Counted from the stretch's first letter, positions 34,319 through 43,678 are shown. The stretch: DNA of 64,000 bases from Streptomyces camponoticapitis (GCF_014646115.1 NZ_BMMV01000001.1:298084-362083), one strand, 5' to 3'. The notes: generated from the sequence alone by a model not told the origin. Numbers and translations: made by a program.

Positions 34319-36919
34319 TCAGCGCATCAGTACGCCCGCGCCCTCCCCCGTCGCCTCGGTCGGCAGCGCGACCAGGCCGAGATCGGCGGCTCCGAGCATG
34401 GGATGCGTGGGCAGGACCCGGACGGTGTAGCCGAACGGCCCCGTACGGTCCAGGGCCAGCGGCCCCTCGTACACCCAGCGGCCCGCCTGGTCGGGTCCGC
34501 CCGCCGGTTTCAGCGGGAAGACCTGGGCGTCGGCGATGGTGTCGTCGGCGCCCACCCGGCCCGCGACGGCCTGGACCTCCACGTCGTCGGGGACGAGTCG
34601 GCCGAGGGTGACGCGCACCTTCAGCGCGAGGGTCGAGCCCAGCTCCGCGCTGCCGCCCGCCGTGGTCGCCGACACGGCCTCCACATGGTCGACGGCCACA
34701 CCCGGCCAGGCCGCCCTGACCTGGTTCTTCCAGTCGGCCAGCTCCCCCGCCGTCGTGGCGTCCAGCTCCCGGTGGGCGTGGGCGGCCGGGGCGTACAGCC
34801 GCTCCACGTACTCACGCACCATGCGGTCCGCAAGCAGCTTCGGGCCGAGGGTGGTCATGGTGCGGCGGACCATCTCGATCCAGCGGCCGGGCAGCGCGGG
34901 CGCGGCCGCGGGGCCGCTCGCGGCGCCCGGATCCGTACGGTCGTAGAAGCGCGGCGCGACCCGGTCCTCGATCAGCGCGTAGAGGGCGTTCGCCTCCAGC
35001 GTGTCGCGCCGGTCCTCGTCGGCCGCCGAACCGTCGGCCGTCGGGATGGCCCAGCCGAAGTCCGGCTCGAACCACTCGTCCCACCAGCCGTCCAGCACGG
35101 ATAGGTTGAGGCACCCGTTGAGCGCCGCCTTCATCCCGCTGGTGCCGCACGCCTCCAGCGGGCGCAGCGGATTGTTCAGCCAGACGTCGCAGCCCGGGTA
35201 GAGCCGCTGCGCCATCGCCATCCCGTAGTCGGGCAGGAAGACGATGCGGTGGCGTACGCGCGGGTCGTCGGCGAACTTCACCAGCTCCTGCACGAGCCGC
35301 TTGCCGCCGTCGTCCGCCGGGTGCGCCTTGCCCGCGACGACGATCTGGATCGGCCGCTCGGGGTTGAGCAGCAGGTCCGTCAGCCGTTCGCGGTCGCGGA
35401 GCATCAGGGTGAGGCGTTTGTACGAGGGGACGCGGCGGGCGAAGCCGATGGTCAGGACGTCGGGGTCGAGGACCCCGTCGATCCAGCCCAGTTCGGCGTC
35501 GGCCGCGCCGCGCTGGTGCCAGGAGGCGCGCAGCCGGTCGCGTACCTCGTGCACCAACTGCTCGCGCAGGGTGCGCCGTACGGCCCACAGGTCGGGGTCG
35601 GGGACGCCGGTGATCTCGTCACCGAGCGCGGCGATCTCGGGTGCGACCCAGGTGGGTGCGTGGACGCCGTTGGTCACCGAGGTGATCGGTACGTCCTGCG
35701 GGTCGAAGCCCGGCCAGAGCCCGGCGAACATCCGCCGGCTGACGGCGCCGTGCAGGGTGGAGACACCGTTGGCGCGCTGGGCCAGCCGCAGGCCCATGGC
35801 GGCCATGTTGAAGAGGTTCGGCTCGCCGCCGGGGAAGCTCTCCCTGCCGAGGCGCAGCACCTGATCGGTGGAGACGCCGGCCAGTTCGCCGTCGTCGCCG
35901 AAGTGGCGGGCGACGAGTTCGCGGTCGAACCGGTCGATGCCGGCGGGCACGGGGGTGTGGGTGGTGAACACGGTGCCGCCCCGGACGGCCTCCAGCGCGG
36001 TGTCGAACCCGAGCCCCGTGTCGGCCAGTTCACGGATGCGTTCGAGGCCCTGGAAGCCCGCGTGCCCCTCGTTGGTGTGGAAGACCTCGGGCTCGGGATG
36101 GCCGGAGATACGGCAGTACGCGCGGACGGCGCGGACTCCGCCGATGCCGAGCAGCATCTCCTGGAGGAGCCGGTGCTCGCTGCCGCCTCCGTAGAGACGG
36201 TCGGTCACCTCCCGCTCGGTCGGGCCGTTGTCCTCTATGTCCGAGTCGAGCAGCAGGAGCGGTACGCGGCCGACGCGCGCCTGCCAGACGCACGCGCGCA
36301 GCGACCGGCCGCCGGGCAGCGAGAGCGCGACCCGGCTGGGCGTGCCGTCCTCCTCCCGCAGGAGGCTGAGCGGCAGCTCGTTCGGATCGAGGACGGGGTA
36401 GTGCTCCTGCTGCCAGCCGTCACGCGAGAGCGACTGGCGGAAGTAGCCGTGCCGGTAGAGCAGCCCGACACCGATGAGCGGGACGCCGAGGTCGCTGGCG
36501 GCCTTGAGATGGTCTCCGGCGAGGATGCCGAGACCGCCGGAGTACTGGGGCAGGGCGGCGGTGACGCCGAATTCGGGCGAGAAGTAGGCGACGGCCTCGG
36601 GCAGCTCGGCGCCTTGGCCTCGCTGTTCCTGGTACCAGCGGCTGCCGCGCAGATACTCGTCGAGCCCGCCGGCGACGGTGGTCAGCCGGTCGAGGAACGG
36701 CTGGTCGCCGGCCAGTTCCACCAGCCGTGTGGCGGACACCGCGCCGAGCAGCCGCACGGGATCACGCCCGGCGGCGGCCCAGCCGTCGGGATCGACGGCC
36801 TCGAAGAGTTCACGGGTCTCGGAGTGCCAGGACCAGCGCAGATTGCGCGCGAGGTCGCTGAGTGGTCGCAGAGGTTCGGGCAGGACGGGGCGCACGGTGA
36901 ATCGACGGATTGCCTTCAC
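34319..36919 (-). CDS. glgP: Alpha-glucan (glycogen) phosphorylase
   Basis: PLP-dependent phosphorylase of 866 residues that releases glucose-1-phosphate from the non-reducing ends of alpha-1,4-glucan. It has the N-terminal DUF3417 domain found in actinobacterial GlgP (VRPVLPEPLRPLSDLARNLRWSW), a GT35 core with YFSPEFGVTAALPQYSGGLG, VFHTNEGHAG and THTPVPAGID, and the PLP-lysine loop CGTSGMKAALNGCLN. The GTG at 36919 has AAGGTGG five bases upstream; the open frame to 37156 is not used. In S. coelicolor this gene (SCO5444) is adjacent to and divergent from glgE. Here the strand orientation is kept but 9.1 kb of DNA separates the two start codons. Confidence 0.95.
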   Translation of the reverse strand: MKAIRRFTVRPVLPEPLRPLSDLARNLRWSWHSETRELFEAVDPDGWAAAGRDPVRLLGAVSATRLVELAGDQPFLDRLTTVAGGLDEYLRGSRWYQEQRGQGAELPEAVAYFSPEFGVTAALPQYSGGLGILAGDHLKAASDLGVPLIGVGLLYRHGYFRQSLSRDGWQQEHYPVLDPNELPLSLLREEDGTPSRVALSLPGGRSLRACVWQARVGRVPLLLLDSDIEDNGPTEREVTDRLYGGGSEHRLLQEMLLGIGGVRAVRAYCRISGHPEPEVFHTNEGHAGFQGLERIRELADTGLGFDTALEAVRGGTVFTTHTPVPAGIDRFDRELVARHFGDDGELAGVSTDQVLRLGRESFPGGEPNLFNMAAMGLRLAQRANGVSTLHGAVSRRMFAGLWPGFDPQDVPITSVTNGVHAPTWVAPEIAALGDEITGVPDPDLWAVRRTLREQLVHEVRDRLRASWHQRGAADAELGWIDGVLDPDVLTIGFARRVPSYKRLTLMLRDRERLTDLLLNPERPIQIVVAGKAHPADDGGKRLVQELVKFADDPRVRHRIVFLPDYGMAMAQRLYPGCDVWLNNPLRPLEACGTSGMKAALNGCLNLSVLDGWWDEWFEPDFGWAIPTADGSAADEDRRDTLEANALYALIEDRVAPRFYDRTDPGAASGPAAAPALPGRWIEMVRRTMTTLGPKLLADRMVREYVERLYAPAAHAHRELDATTAGELADWKNQVRAAWPGVAVDHVEAVSATTAGGSAELGSTLALKVRVTLGRLVPDDVEVQAVAGRVGADDTIADAQVFPLKPAGGPDQAGRWVYEGPLALDRTGPFGYTVRVLPTHPMLGAADLGLVALPTEATGEGAGVLMR

Positions 36920-37437
36920 GTGTTCCACCTTCGCAGGGGACATCCGGACCGACGGACCACACCACGCTGTGCACCCCGCCATCACTCCGACGGTATCCCC
37001 CGACCCCCCACCCCATCGACGGCGCACAAGCGCACACGCCCCCGCCCGACTGCGCGGGCCGGCCTCCGGCCGAGGGGGTTGGGGCGGGCCCCCTGCCACG
37101 CCGCCCCGCACGGCGCGGACCGACACCGAACACGCCCCGCAGGGTCCGGCCGGCACCCGGCCCCCCGCTGCTCACGCCGGCCCTGACGCCGCGGGGCCGG
37201 CGCCCGGCGCCCCGTACCGCACCGGACGAAGTCCAGGTGCGGGCGGACGCGGGGGTGGGCGAGTCCGGGCAGCGGCCCGGCCCTGCCGCGCCGTCAGGGA
37301 CGGCGCGGGCCGGCGCCGAACGCGCCCCGTACCGCACCGGACGGAGGGGGCCCGGTCCGTGGCGGGCGCGGAGGTCGGCTTCCGGCAGGGTGGGACGCGT
37401 CGCGGGCCCCCGGGGGGGGACGTCGGCGCCCGGCCCC
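36920..37437. other. 518-base GC-rich intergenic region with direct repeats
   Basis: Between the glgP start and the end of the FAD-monooxygenase gene. No gene with family features was seen. It contains an exact 22-bp direct repeat (37207-37228 and 37322-37343, CGCCCCGTACCGCACCGGAC within it). A second, looser similarity is CGGCGCGGACCGACACCGAA near 37111 versus CGGCGCGGGCCGGCGCCGAA near 37301. It forms the left edge of the accessory block. Confidence 0.6.
37207..37343. repeat. 22-bp exact direct repeat pair at the left edge of the accessory block
   Basis: Copies at 37207-37228 and 37322-37343 are identical over 22 bases with starts 115 bases apart, in non-coding DNA. They could be replication-slippage products, a recombination scar from the insertion of the 37.4-45.7 kb block, or operator sites. 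Confidence 0.7.
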
Positions 37438-38724
37438 TCAGCTCCGGGCCGGTTGGGGGAGTTCGTACGGGGAGCCCGCGTTCACCGTGGCCGGGTCGAA
37501 CGCCCCCGTCGTCGCGTACCGCGAGGCGATCTCCGCCAGTTCCGACGGCGGGATCACGTCCGCGACGTCCGTGAAGCCGTCCGGGGCGCGGGTGTGGGCC
37601 AGGGCGATGACCACCTCCGGGCCCTGCCGGCGGTTGGCGAGTTGCAGCTCCGTCATCGCGGGGCGGCGGTCCCTCTCGTACGCCGCCAGGGCCTCCGCGC
37701 GGTCGGGGTGCGTCGCCAAGGCGTGCGCCAGCGCACGCGCGTCGACGATCGACTGCGTCGCTCCGTTCGAACCGATCGGGTACATCGCGTGGGCCGCGTC
37801 GCCGATCAGGGTCGTACGGCCATGGGTCCAGCGCGCGAGGGGCTCACGGTCCACCATCGGGTACTCGAAGGCGCGCTCCGCCGCGGCCAGCACCTCGGGG
37901 ACGCCGACGCCGTCGAACTCCCAGCCCGCGTAGTGGTGCGCGAACTTCGCGACCGGCACCGGCCTGTTCCAGTCGCCGCGCGCCGCTCCGGCGACATCCG
38001 TCGCGGGCATCGCCAGCGCCCAGTTGACCAGCACGTGCCGGTCGGGGCCGCTCGCGTGCGTCATCGGGTAGACCACCGCCTTCTGCCGGTCGTCGCCCGC
38101 GATGAACATGAACGTGCCCGCACGGTGCGCCGGGACCCGCGAGACACCCCGCCAGACGAGCATGCCGTTCCACGGCGGCTCGCCCTCCCCGGGGTTCAGC
38201 GCGGCCCGCACCGCCGAACGGATGCCGTCCGCGCCGATCAGCACGTCCGGCCCCAGAAAGGCACCCGCCGCGCCGCGTCCCTCGCGGTGCGCGAGCAGCA
38301 CCCGCGGGCGGCCGTCCGGCGAGGTCTCCAGGCCCGCGACCCGGACCCCGGCGACCACCGCGTCGCTGCCGAGCCGGTCCCGTACCGCGTCAGCCAGCAC
38401 CCGTTGCAGATCGCCCCGGTGGATGGACAGCTGCGGCCACAGATAGCCGGCCGCCAGACCGCGCGGCTCGCGGGAGATCAGCCCGCCGCCACGGTGGTAG
38501 TAGCGCAGTTCACCGGTGCGTACGGCGCACTCGTCCAGTCGGCCGAGCAGCCCGAGCGCGTCGAGTTCGCGTACCGCGTTGGGCATGATGTTCAGCCCCG
38601 CCCCGAGCGGCTGGATCTCCCGGGCGGCCTCGACGACGGTGATCCGTTCGAAACCGGCGGCATGCAGGGAGAGTGCCGCGGTGAGGCCGGCGATTCCGCC
38701 GCCCGCGATCATGATGTGGGTCAT
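37438..38724 (-). CDS. Group-A FAD-dependent monooxygenase (PhzS-like)
   Basis: Cytosolic flavoprotein of 428 residues of the p-hydroxybenzoate-hydroxylase fold, which hydroxylates aromatic rings using NAD(P)H and O2. FAD-binding GxGxxG is in MIAGGGIAGLTAA at the N-terminus; the second FAD motif is TLIGDAAHAMYPIGSNGATQS near residue 300, and a DG-type segment is LIGADGIRSAVR near 160. The start ATG overlaps the stop of the PrnB-like gene as ATGA (38721-38724), so the two proteins are co-produced and likely act in one pathway. It is the last gene of the leftward accessory operon. The nearest functional analogues I recognise are PhzS and related tailoring hydroxylases; substrate unknown. Confidence 0.92.
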   Translation of the reverse strand: MTHIMIAGGGIAGLTAALSLHAAGFERITVVEAAREIQPLGAGLNIMPNAVRELDALGLLGRLDECAVRTGELRYYHRGGGLISREPRGLAAGYLWPQLSIHRGDLQRVLADAVRDRLGSDAVVAGVRVAGLETSPDGRPRVLLAHREGRGAAGAFLGPDVLIGADGIRSAVRAALNPGEGEPPWNGMLVWRGVSRVPAHRAGTFMFIAGDDRQKAVVYPMTHASGPDRHVLVNWALAMPATDVAGAARGDWNRPVPVAKFAHHYAGWEFDGVGVPEVLAAAERAFEYPMVDREPLARWTHGRTTLIGDAAHAMYPIGSNGATQSIVDARALAHALATHPDRAEALAAYERDRRPAMTELQLANRRQGPEVVIALAHTRAPDGFTDVADVIPPSELAEIASRYATTGAFDPATVNAGSPYELPQPARS

Positions 38725-39953
38725 GCCGTGAATCTCTTCTCACGAAGGGCCGGCCCGGCGGCGGACGCGGAGACCGTGGGTACGGGTACGGGTACGGGTA
38801 CGGGCACGGGCCCGGCCGCGGCGGCCCCCGGGGTCGTTCTCGGCGCGTGCGCGCCCACGTTCGCCTGCCGCACCAGCGTCTCGTTGTCCCGCGTCAGATC
38901 CAGCACCGTCCGCAGCAGCGCGATCGGCGCGCCCCCGCTCCCCTCGTCGTACAGCCGCAGGTCGTCGCTGTACGCCTTGCGCGCCATGCCGATATGTCTG
39001 GCCCGGAACGTCTTGAGGATGCGCAGCACCCGCGCCAGCGACACCGCCGACGCGGCCAGCCCCGGCGGCAGCCGCGGCGTCGACTCCCAGCTGATCGCGG
39101 CGGACAGCTTGCTGACGGCGGAGGTCGAGCCCCGGTGCGCCGCCTGGAAGGCCCGCCACGACGGCAGGCTGTAGCGCACCGACTCGTCGAGGAACGCGTC
39201 GTACTCCGGGCTGCTCCGGTCGCTCTGCCACAGCGTCAGATCGACCAGCCACAGCGGCACCTGCGCCGCCGCCGGGCCCAGATAGTCGTGGCCGGCGACG
39301 TCGACCTCCTCGAAGTACGGGCGCAGCCCGCGTGCGAAGAAGTCGGGCGTGACCTGCGCGACGGTGAAGTCGATGGAGTCGACCATGGCCTGGACGTGCT
39401 GCGCCGTACGGTCGAGCGCGGCGGCGAAGCGCGGATCGTACGGTGCGAGTCCCGCCAGCTCCGAGCAGGTGTCGAGCGCCGCGACGAGCGCGGGGAAGAC
39501 CATCCGTACGGCGTTCTGGAGATGCCCCTCCATCTTGTCGCCGGTGTACATGCGCTGACGGTCCCCCAGCGGGTTCCACGTCGTGTAGTGGTGCACGGTG
39601 TCGCGGGGCACCATGTCGGTGCGGCGGCCCAGCTCCTCCAGTACGGGCAGGGCGTCGGGGACGGCGGCGAGCGGTTCGACTCCGTGCCGCTTGAGCGAGC
39701 CGAGGAGCAGACCGAGGTCGCGTACGGCGGCGAGCGCGTCGACCACGCCCAACGAGGCGGTGCGGTCGGGATCGGGGACGAGCGTGCGCAGGGCGACGGT
39801 CAGCGCGGGGACGTCGGCGTCCCGGTTCATCGCGGGGACGGCGGCGAGTATCGCGTCGGCGCCCAGCGGATCGGCCGCGCGTATGCCGGCTATCCGGTAG
39901 CGCGGCTCGCTGCGCGCCTCGATCGCGGGCGCGACAAGGTCGTACAACGTCAT
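38721..39953 (-). CDS. PrnB-like heme protein (IDO superfamily, DUF1864)
   Basis: Protein of 410 residues clearly related to monodechloroaminopyrrolnitrin synthase PrnB, the heme enzyme of pyrrolnitrin biosynthesis that rearranges (chloro)tryptophan to an aminophenylpyrrole. Shared landmarks are MNRDADVPA, RDLGLLLGSLKRHG, TTWNP, YLGPAAAQVPLW and a GSGG segment near residue 338. FRARHIGMARKAY contains His320, which lines up by motif with the proximal heme ligand region of PrnB. The ~40-residue C-terminal tail is extra, with a (VP)n repeat. It is coupled to the FAD monooxygenase by ATGA and follows the MFS gene by 194 bases. No PrnA halogenase, PrnC or PrnD homologue is nearby, so the product differs from pyrrolnitrin. 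Substrate (Trp, Tyr or a derivative) is inferred. Confidence 0.88.
   Translation of the reverse strand: MTLYDLVAPAIEARSEPRYRIAGIRAADPLGADAILAAVPAMNRDADVPALTVALRTLVPDPDRTASLGVVDALAAVRDLGLLLGSLKRHGVEPLAAVPDALPVLEELGRRTDMVPRDTVHHYTTWNPLGDRQRMYTGDKMEGHLQNAVRMVFPALVAALDTCSELAGLAPYDPRFAAALDRTAQHVQAMVDSIDFTVAQVTPDFFARGLRPYFEEVDVAGHDYLGPAAAQVPLWLVDLTLWQSDRSSPEYDAFLDESVRYSLPSWRAFQAAHRGSTSAVSKLSAAISWESTPRLPPGLAASAVSLARVLRILKTFRARHIGMARKAYSDDLRLYDEGSGGAPIALLRTVLDLTRDNETLVRQANVGAHAPRTTPGAAAAGPVPVPVPVPVPTVSASAAGPALREKRFTA
38778..38807 (-). repeat. Hexanucleotide tandem repeat in the PrnB-like gene
   Basis: Four GGGTAC units plus one GGGCAC unit in a row, encoding alternating Val-Pro near residues 383-392. 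The repeat is in frame, so changes in copy number would alter tail length only. Confidence 0.9.
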
Positions 39954-40147
39954 GGAAGTGCCCCCCTCGGGCGTGGGTCGGGTGGGTGGTGGGACACGGG
40001 ACGGGCGGCGTCATGCCGTCGCGGCCCTGGTCGCGCTCCCTCGCGCGGCCCGACCGGCCGGCTGCGTCTTCGCCCCGCCGCGGCGATCCCCCCTTGGACC
40101 GTCGACCGGGCCCCGCCCCGCCTGCGCACTCGCTCCTCCTCCTGGGT

Positions 40148-42076
40148 CTACTCCGGGGCGCCGCCGACCCGGTCCTGGTGCGGGTGCGCGGACACGGACG
40201 CGGGGAGCCGCAGCCGGAAGGAGAGCAGCGCGGCCGAGGCGGCGAAGACCGCGCCCACAAGGAGCGCGGCCTTGAAGCCCGCGGTCTCGTCGGCGGCGCC
40301 GGTCGCGCCGAGCGCGTCGGTACGGGCGGTGGCGACGGCGACGAGTACGGCGAGGCCGAGTACGGAGCCGAACTGCTGGCTCGTGTTGACGAGTCCGGAG
40401 GCCAGCCCGGTCTCACCGGGCGCCGCGTCGGCGGTCGCGGCGACGTTGGTGGTGACCATGACGAGCGGCAGGGCGACGCCCAGCACGAGACTGGGAGCGA
40501 GGACGGTGGAGACGAAAGTGCCTTCGGCGGCGAGCGCGAGCGCCAGCCAGAGCATGCCGAGGAAGAGCAGGGTGAATCCGAGGGTCATCGTGGCGCGCAG
40601 GCCGAGGCGGTCGATGAGCTGCCCCGTCCGGGGGGCGGTGGCGACGACGACGAGGGAGAGCGGCAGCAGGCCGAGTCCGCCGTAGAGGGGGGTCTGGTCG
40701 AGGACGCTCTGGAGGTAGAGGCTGACCAGGAAGAACATCGGGAAGAGCGCCATCTGGGCCAGTGCGCTGAGGCAGTTGGCGAGCCGCAGGGTGGGCCGCC
40801 GGAGGACGGCGGGCGGCACGAGCGGGCGGGCGATTCGTTTCTCCAGGACGGCGAAGGCCGCGAGGAGTACGAGCCCGCCGGCGAACGCGCCCAGTGTCCG
40901 CGCGCTGGTCCAGCCGGCCTCACCGGCGCCGACGAGGCCGTACGCGAGGAGCCCGAGACCGGCGGTCGCGGTGAGCGCGCCCCCGATGTCGAAGCCGCGT
41001 TCGGCGCTGCGGGTGCCGCCGTCGAGGAGGCGCGGCGCGAGGACGGCGAGGACGAGTACGCCGATGACGTTGAGCCAGAGGGTGGAGCGCCAGCCGAGCA
41101 GGTCGGTGAGTACGCCTCCGAGGACGGTGCCCAGGACGCCGCCGAGGCCGCCCATCGCGGCGAAGGCGCCGAGCGCCTTGTGCCGGTCGGGGCCGTCGGG
41201 GAAGAGGTTGAGCAGCAGGGCGAACGCCGCGGCGGCGGCGAGCGCGGCCCCGACGCCCTGGACGGCGCGGGCCCCGACGAGCACCCCCACGGTCCCCGCC
41301 GCCCCGCCGACGGCGGAGGCGACGCCGAGCACCCCGAGCCCGCCGAGGAACACCCGCCGGTGTCCGAGCAGATCGGCGGCGCGCCCGCCGAGGAGCAGCA
41401 GCCCGCCGAAGGTGATCAGAAAGGCGTTGGCGACCCAGGACAGCCCGGCGGACCCGGATCCGAGGTCGTCGCCCACGGACGGCAGGGCGACGTTGATGAT
41501 CGCGGTGTCCATGATGAGCAGCAACTGCGTGGACGCGAGCAGAGCGAGGGCGGCCTTGGGGCTCCGCCCCCCGCGCCGCGGCGATCCCGGCGCCACGGGG
41601 CCGGGGGCGCGAAACCCCGGGACGCCGGAAGATGATGACCCGCCGGCCCGGGGCCCGCGGCCCCCGACCGAACCGGATGTACCGGGCGACCCGAGGGACT
41701 TCCCCTGCCCCCCGGCCGACGACGAACCACCCCGACCCGACGGACCGACCTCGCCGGGACCACCCGGCACTTGGGCGGAGCCGCCACGCCCGACCGGGCC
41801 GGATACGCCAGGACCTTCGGATCCGACAGAGCCAGGCGACTGCGCCCGACCACCGGCCGACAACGAACCGCCCCGACCCGACACCCCGACCTCGCCGGGG
41901 CCACCCGCCGCTTCGGCGGAGCCGCCACGGCCCGACGATCCGGCCTTGCCGGGGCCGTCCGCCGGTTCGGCGGGGCCCGCGCGGCCGGTGGAGCCGGGGC
42001 CCGGGGCGGCAGGAGCCGTCCCGGGGGCGCCGCCCGGCGGCGGCTCCGGGGGTTCGATTCCCCGTGTGCCGTTCAC
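40148..42076 (-). CDS. EmrB/QacA-type MFS exporter with a long repetitive N-terminal extension
   Basis: Drug/proton antiporter of 642 residues. Residues ~172-630 are a normal 14-helix DHA2 family transporter, with LIMDTAIINVALPSVG in helix 1, motif A at GGRAADLLGHRRVF and WRSTLWLNVIGV. The first ~172 residues are low-complexity Gly/Ser/Pro/Arg with three GxSGRGGS repeats (about 45-53, 64-71 and 111-118). The GTG start overlaps the HpaB-like gene stop (GTGA, 42073-42076), which supports translation of the extension; no good internal start sits near the first helix. It probably exports the product of the accessory pathway and gives self-resistance. Confidence 0.88.
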   Translation of the reverse strand: MNGTRGIEPPEPPPGGAPGTAPAAPGPGSTGRAGPAEPADGPGKAGSSGRGGSAEAAGGPGEVGVSGRGGSLSAGGRAQSPGSVGSEGPGVSGPVGRGGSAQVPGGPGEVGPSGRGGSSSAGGQGKSLGSPGTSGSVGGRGPRAGGSSSSGVPGFRAPGPVAPGSPRRGGRSPKAALALLASTQLLLIMDTAIINVALPSVGDDLGSGSAGLSWVANAFLITFGGLLLLGGRAADLLGHRRVFLGGLGVLGVASAVGGAAGTVGVLVGARAVQGVGAALAAAAAFALLLNLFPDGPDRHKALGAFAAMGGLGGVLGTVLGGVLTDLLGWRSTLWLNVIGVLVLAVLAPRLLDGGTRSAERGFDIGGALTATAGLGLLAYGLVGAGEAGWTSARTLGAFAGGLVLLAAFAVLEKRIARPLVPPAVLRRPTLRLANCLSALAQMALFPMFFLVSLYLQSVLDQTPLYGGLGLLPLSLVVVATAPRTGQLIDRLGLRATMTLGFTLLFLGMLWLALALAAEGTFVSTVLAPSLVLGVALPLVMVTTNVAATADAAPGETGLASGLVNTSQQFGSVLGLAVLVAVATARTDALGATGAADETAGFKAALLVGAVFAASAALLSFRLRLPASVSAHPHQDRVGGAPE

Positions 42077-43548
42077 CGGGAGTCCGGTCCCTCGGGCTCA
42101 CCGCCGAGCGCGTAGCCGTCGAGGCAGGCCCGGGCCAGCCGTTCGCACGACGCCGTGTCGCCCTCCCATGCCTGCTGCATCAGATAGACGTGCGGCGCCC
42201 CGTGGTAGAAGCGTTCGTACTGCTCGTGGCGGGAGGCGAACTCCGAACCCAGCGCGTCCCAGGCCAGTTTGAGCAGTTTGATCCGTTCCTCGGACGACTG
42301 GCCCGGCGCCCGCAGATAGCGGGCCACCACCGGGCCCAGTTCCGGATGGAGCAAGTCCTCGCCGGACGCGGGCAGTTGGATCACCCCGCCGCCCGCGAGG
42401 AGTTTGATCTCCTGGACGGCCGCCGGGTACAGCTCGCCCGCCATGATGCGCTGTGCGTACGAGATGTCCTTGCCGGGCATCACCCCGCCGCGCCCGCCGT
42501 CGACCTCCTCGTATGACGCCTCCGCGGCCAGCACGAACGCCTTCGCCTGGGCCACCTTCCCCAGCAGCCGGCCGATCGCCTGGGTGACGGGCGGCAGTTC
42601 GTACGTGCCGTTGGATCTCGTCAGCAGGATCGCCAGCCCGGCGAGGAATTCGAGCTTGGTCCAGAAGCGCGTCGCCGCCTGGTGAACGAAGTTCACGTAC
42701 GCCGGTGTCCGCCACCACATCCCGAAGCTCGCGTCGACGTTCCGGTACGTGAGCACGGACTCCCACGGCACGAACACCTCGTCGCAGACGAGCAGCGCGT
42801 CGTTCTCGTCGAACCGCGACGACAGCGGGTTGTCGAAGACGCTCCGCGCCCGCCCCTCGTAGGAGACGCGGGAGACGAAGGTGAGGCCGGGTGTGTCCAC
42901 GGGTATCGAGAAGCACACCGCGCGGTCCACGTCCCGCGGCGCGAGCGGCTCGATCGTCCCGACGACGACCTCGTTGCCGAAGACGGCCGCCGTGCCGATC
43001 ATCTTCGCGCCGCTCACGACGATCCCGCCGTCCTTCTCGGCGACGACCCGCACCACGGGGTCGTCCGCCGCCGTCCCGCCCGCGGCGTCGAACGGGGTCG
43101 GCGCCGCCTGCGGGTTGGTGATGGTGAAGGTCGGATACAGATCGCCCTCCGCCAGCCTCCGGTGATACGCGAGCGCGTTCGCCGCGCCGTCGAAGCCCTC
43201 GGTGGTGAACACCCCGGGCGCCGCCGCGAACCCGGCGGCGCCACCCGCCATGTAGTCCGGCGTACGCCCCAGGAAGCCGAAGCTCGACTCGGCCCAGACC
43301 TTGTACGCCTGCCGGCGTGCCACCAGGTCCCCGTAGTCGCGCGGCACCGCGAACGCCCGGTGCACCCCGTCCCGGGTGAGCACCGGCGTATGCGCGGAGT
43401 CGTGTGCCAGGTCGTAGAGGCGGGCGATCGACCCCGCGGTGTTACGGAACGCGGGATGCCGTGTGACGTCCCGGACCCGCTCGCCGTCCAGCCAGACCGA
43501 ACGGCCGTCGCGCAGCGACTCCAGATACTCCTGACCCGATCTGGTCAC
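42073..43548 (-). CDS. 4-hydroxyphenylacetate 3-hydroxylase (HpaB)-like FADH2 monooxygenase
   Basis: Oxygenase component of a two-component flavin system, 491 residues, acyl-CoA-dehydrogenase-like fold. Family segments are HRAFAVPRDYGDLVARRQA, VWAESSFGFLGRTPDYM, DGGIVVSGAKMIGTAAVFGNE, DEVFVPWESVLTYRN and the C-terminal KLLKLAWDALGSEFASRHEQYERFYHG. HpaB, PvcC and related enzymes ortho-hydroxylate phenols, often tyrosine-derived. No HpaC flavin reductase is encoded in the window, so FADH2 must come from another locus. GTG start with AGGAGAAGG. First gene of the leftward operon (HpaB-like, MFS, PrnB-like, FAD monooxygenase), downstream of the AraC gene. Confidence 0.93.
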   Translation of the reverse strand: MTRSGQEYLESLRDGRSVWLDGERVRDVTRHPAFRNTAGSIARLYDLAHDSAHTPVLTRDGVHRAFAVPRDYGDLVARRQAYKVWAESSFGFLGRTPDYMAGGAAGFAAAPGVFTTEGFDGAANALAYHRRLAEGDLYPTFTITNPQAAPTPFDAAGGTAADDPVVRVVAEKDGGIVVSGAKMIGTAAVFGNEVVVGTIEPLAPRDVDRAVCFSIPVDTPGLTFVSRVSYEGRARSVFDNPLSSRFDENDALLVCDEVFVPWESVLTYRNVDASFGMWWRTPAYVNFVHQAATRFWTKLEFLAGLAILLTRSNGTYELPPVTQAIGRLLGKVAQAKAFVLAAEASYEEVDGGRGGVMPGKDISYAQRIMAGELYPAAVQEIKLLAGGGVIQLPASGEDLLHPELGPVVARYLRAPGQSSEERIKLLKLAWDALGSEFASRHEQYERFYHGAPHVYLMQQAWEGDTASCERLARACLDGYALGGEPEGPDSR

Positions 43549-43577
43549 ACCTTCTCCTCATACGGATCAAAACGAAT

Positions 43578-43678
43578 CTTGCGGCACGCGCGACACATCC
43601 GGCACATCTCGCGCACCCGGCACACCGGGCACGCGCGGAACGCTGCTCCCGCTCCCCGAGAGCCTTCCCTGCCGCAAG
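43578..43678. promoter_or_regulatory. Spaced inverted repeat between the AraC and HpaB-like genes
   Basis: CTTGCGGCA (43578-43586) and its exact complement TGCCGCAAG (43670-43678) flank 83 bases containing several GGCACxxG-like direct repeats. The pair lies in the 197-base gap that should carry the promoter of the accessory operon. A looping AraC operator pair or a leader structure is possible. Confidence 0.35.

Noticed and set aside
42047..42070. tRNA T-arm-like sequence GGGGGTTCGATTCCCC, possible tRNA or att remnant at the edge of the accessory block
   Set aside because: Only four T-stem pairs form, the upstream spacing is too short for anticodon and D arms, and the bases are part of the MFS gene start. 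No tRNA can be folded here.
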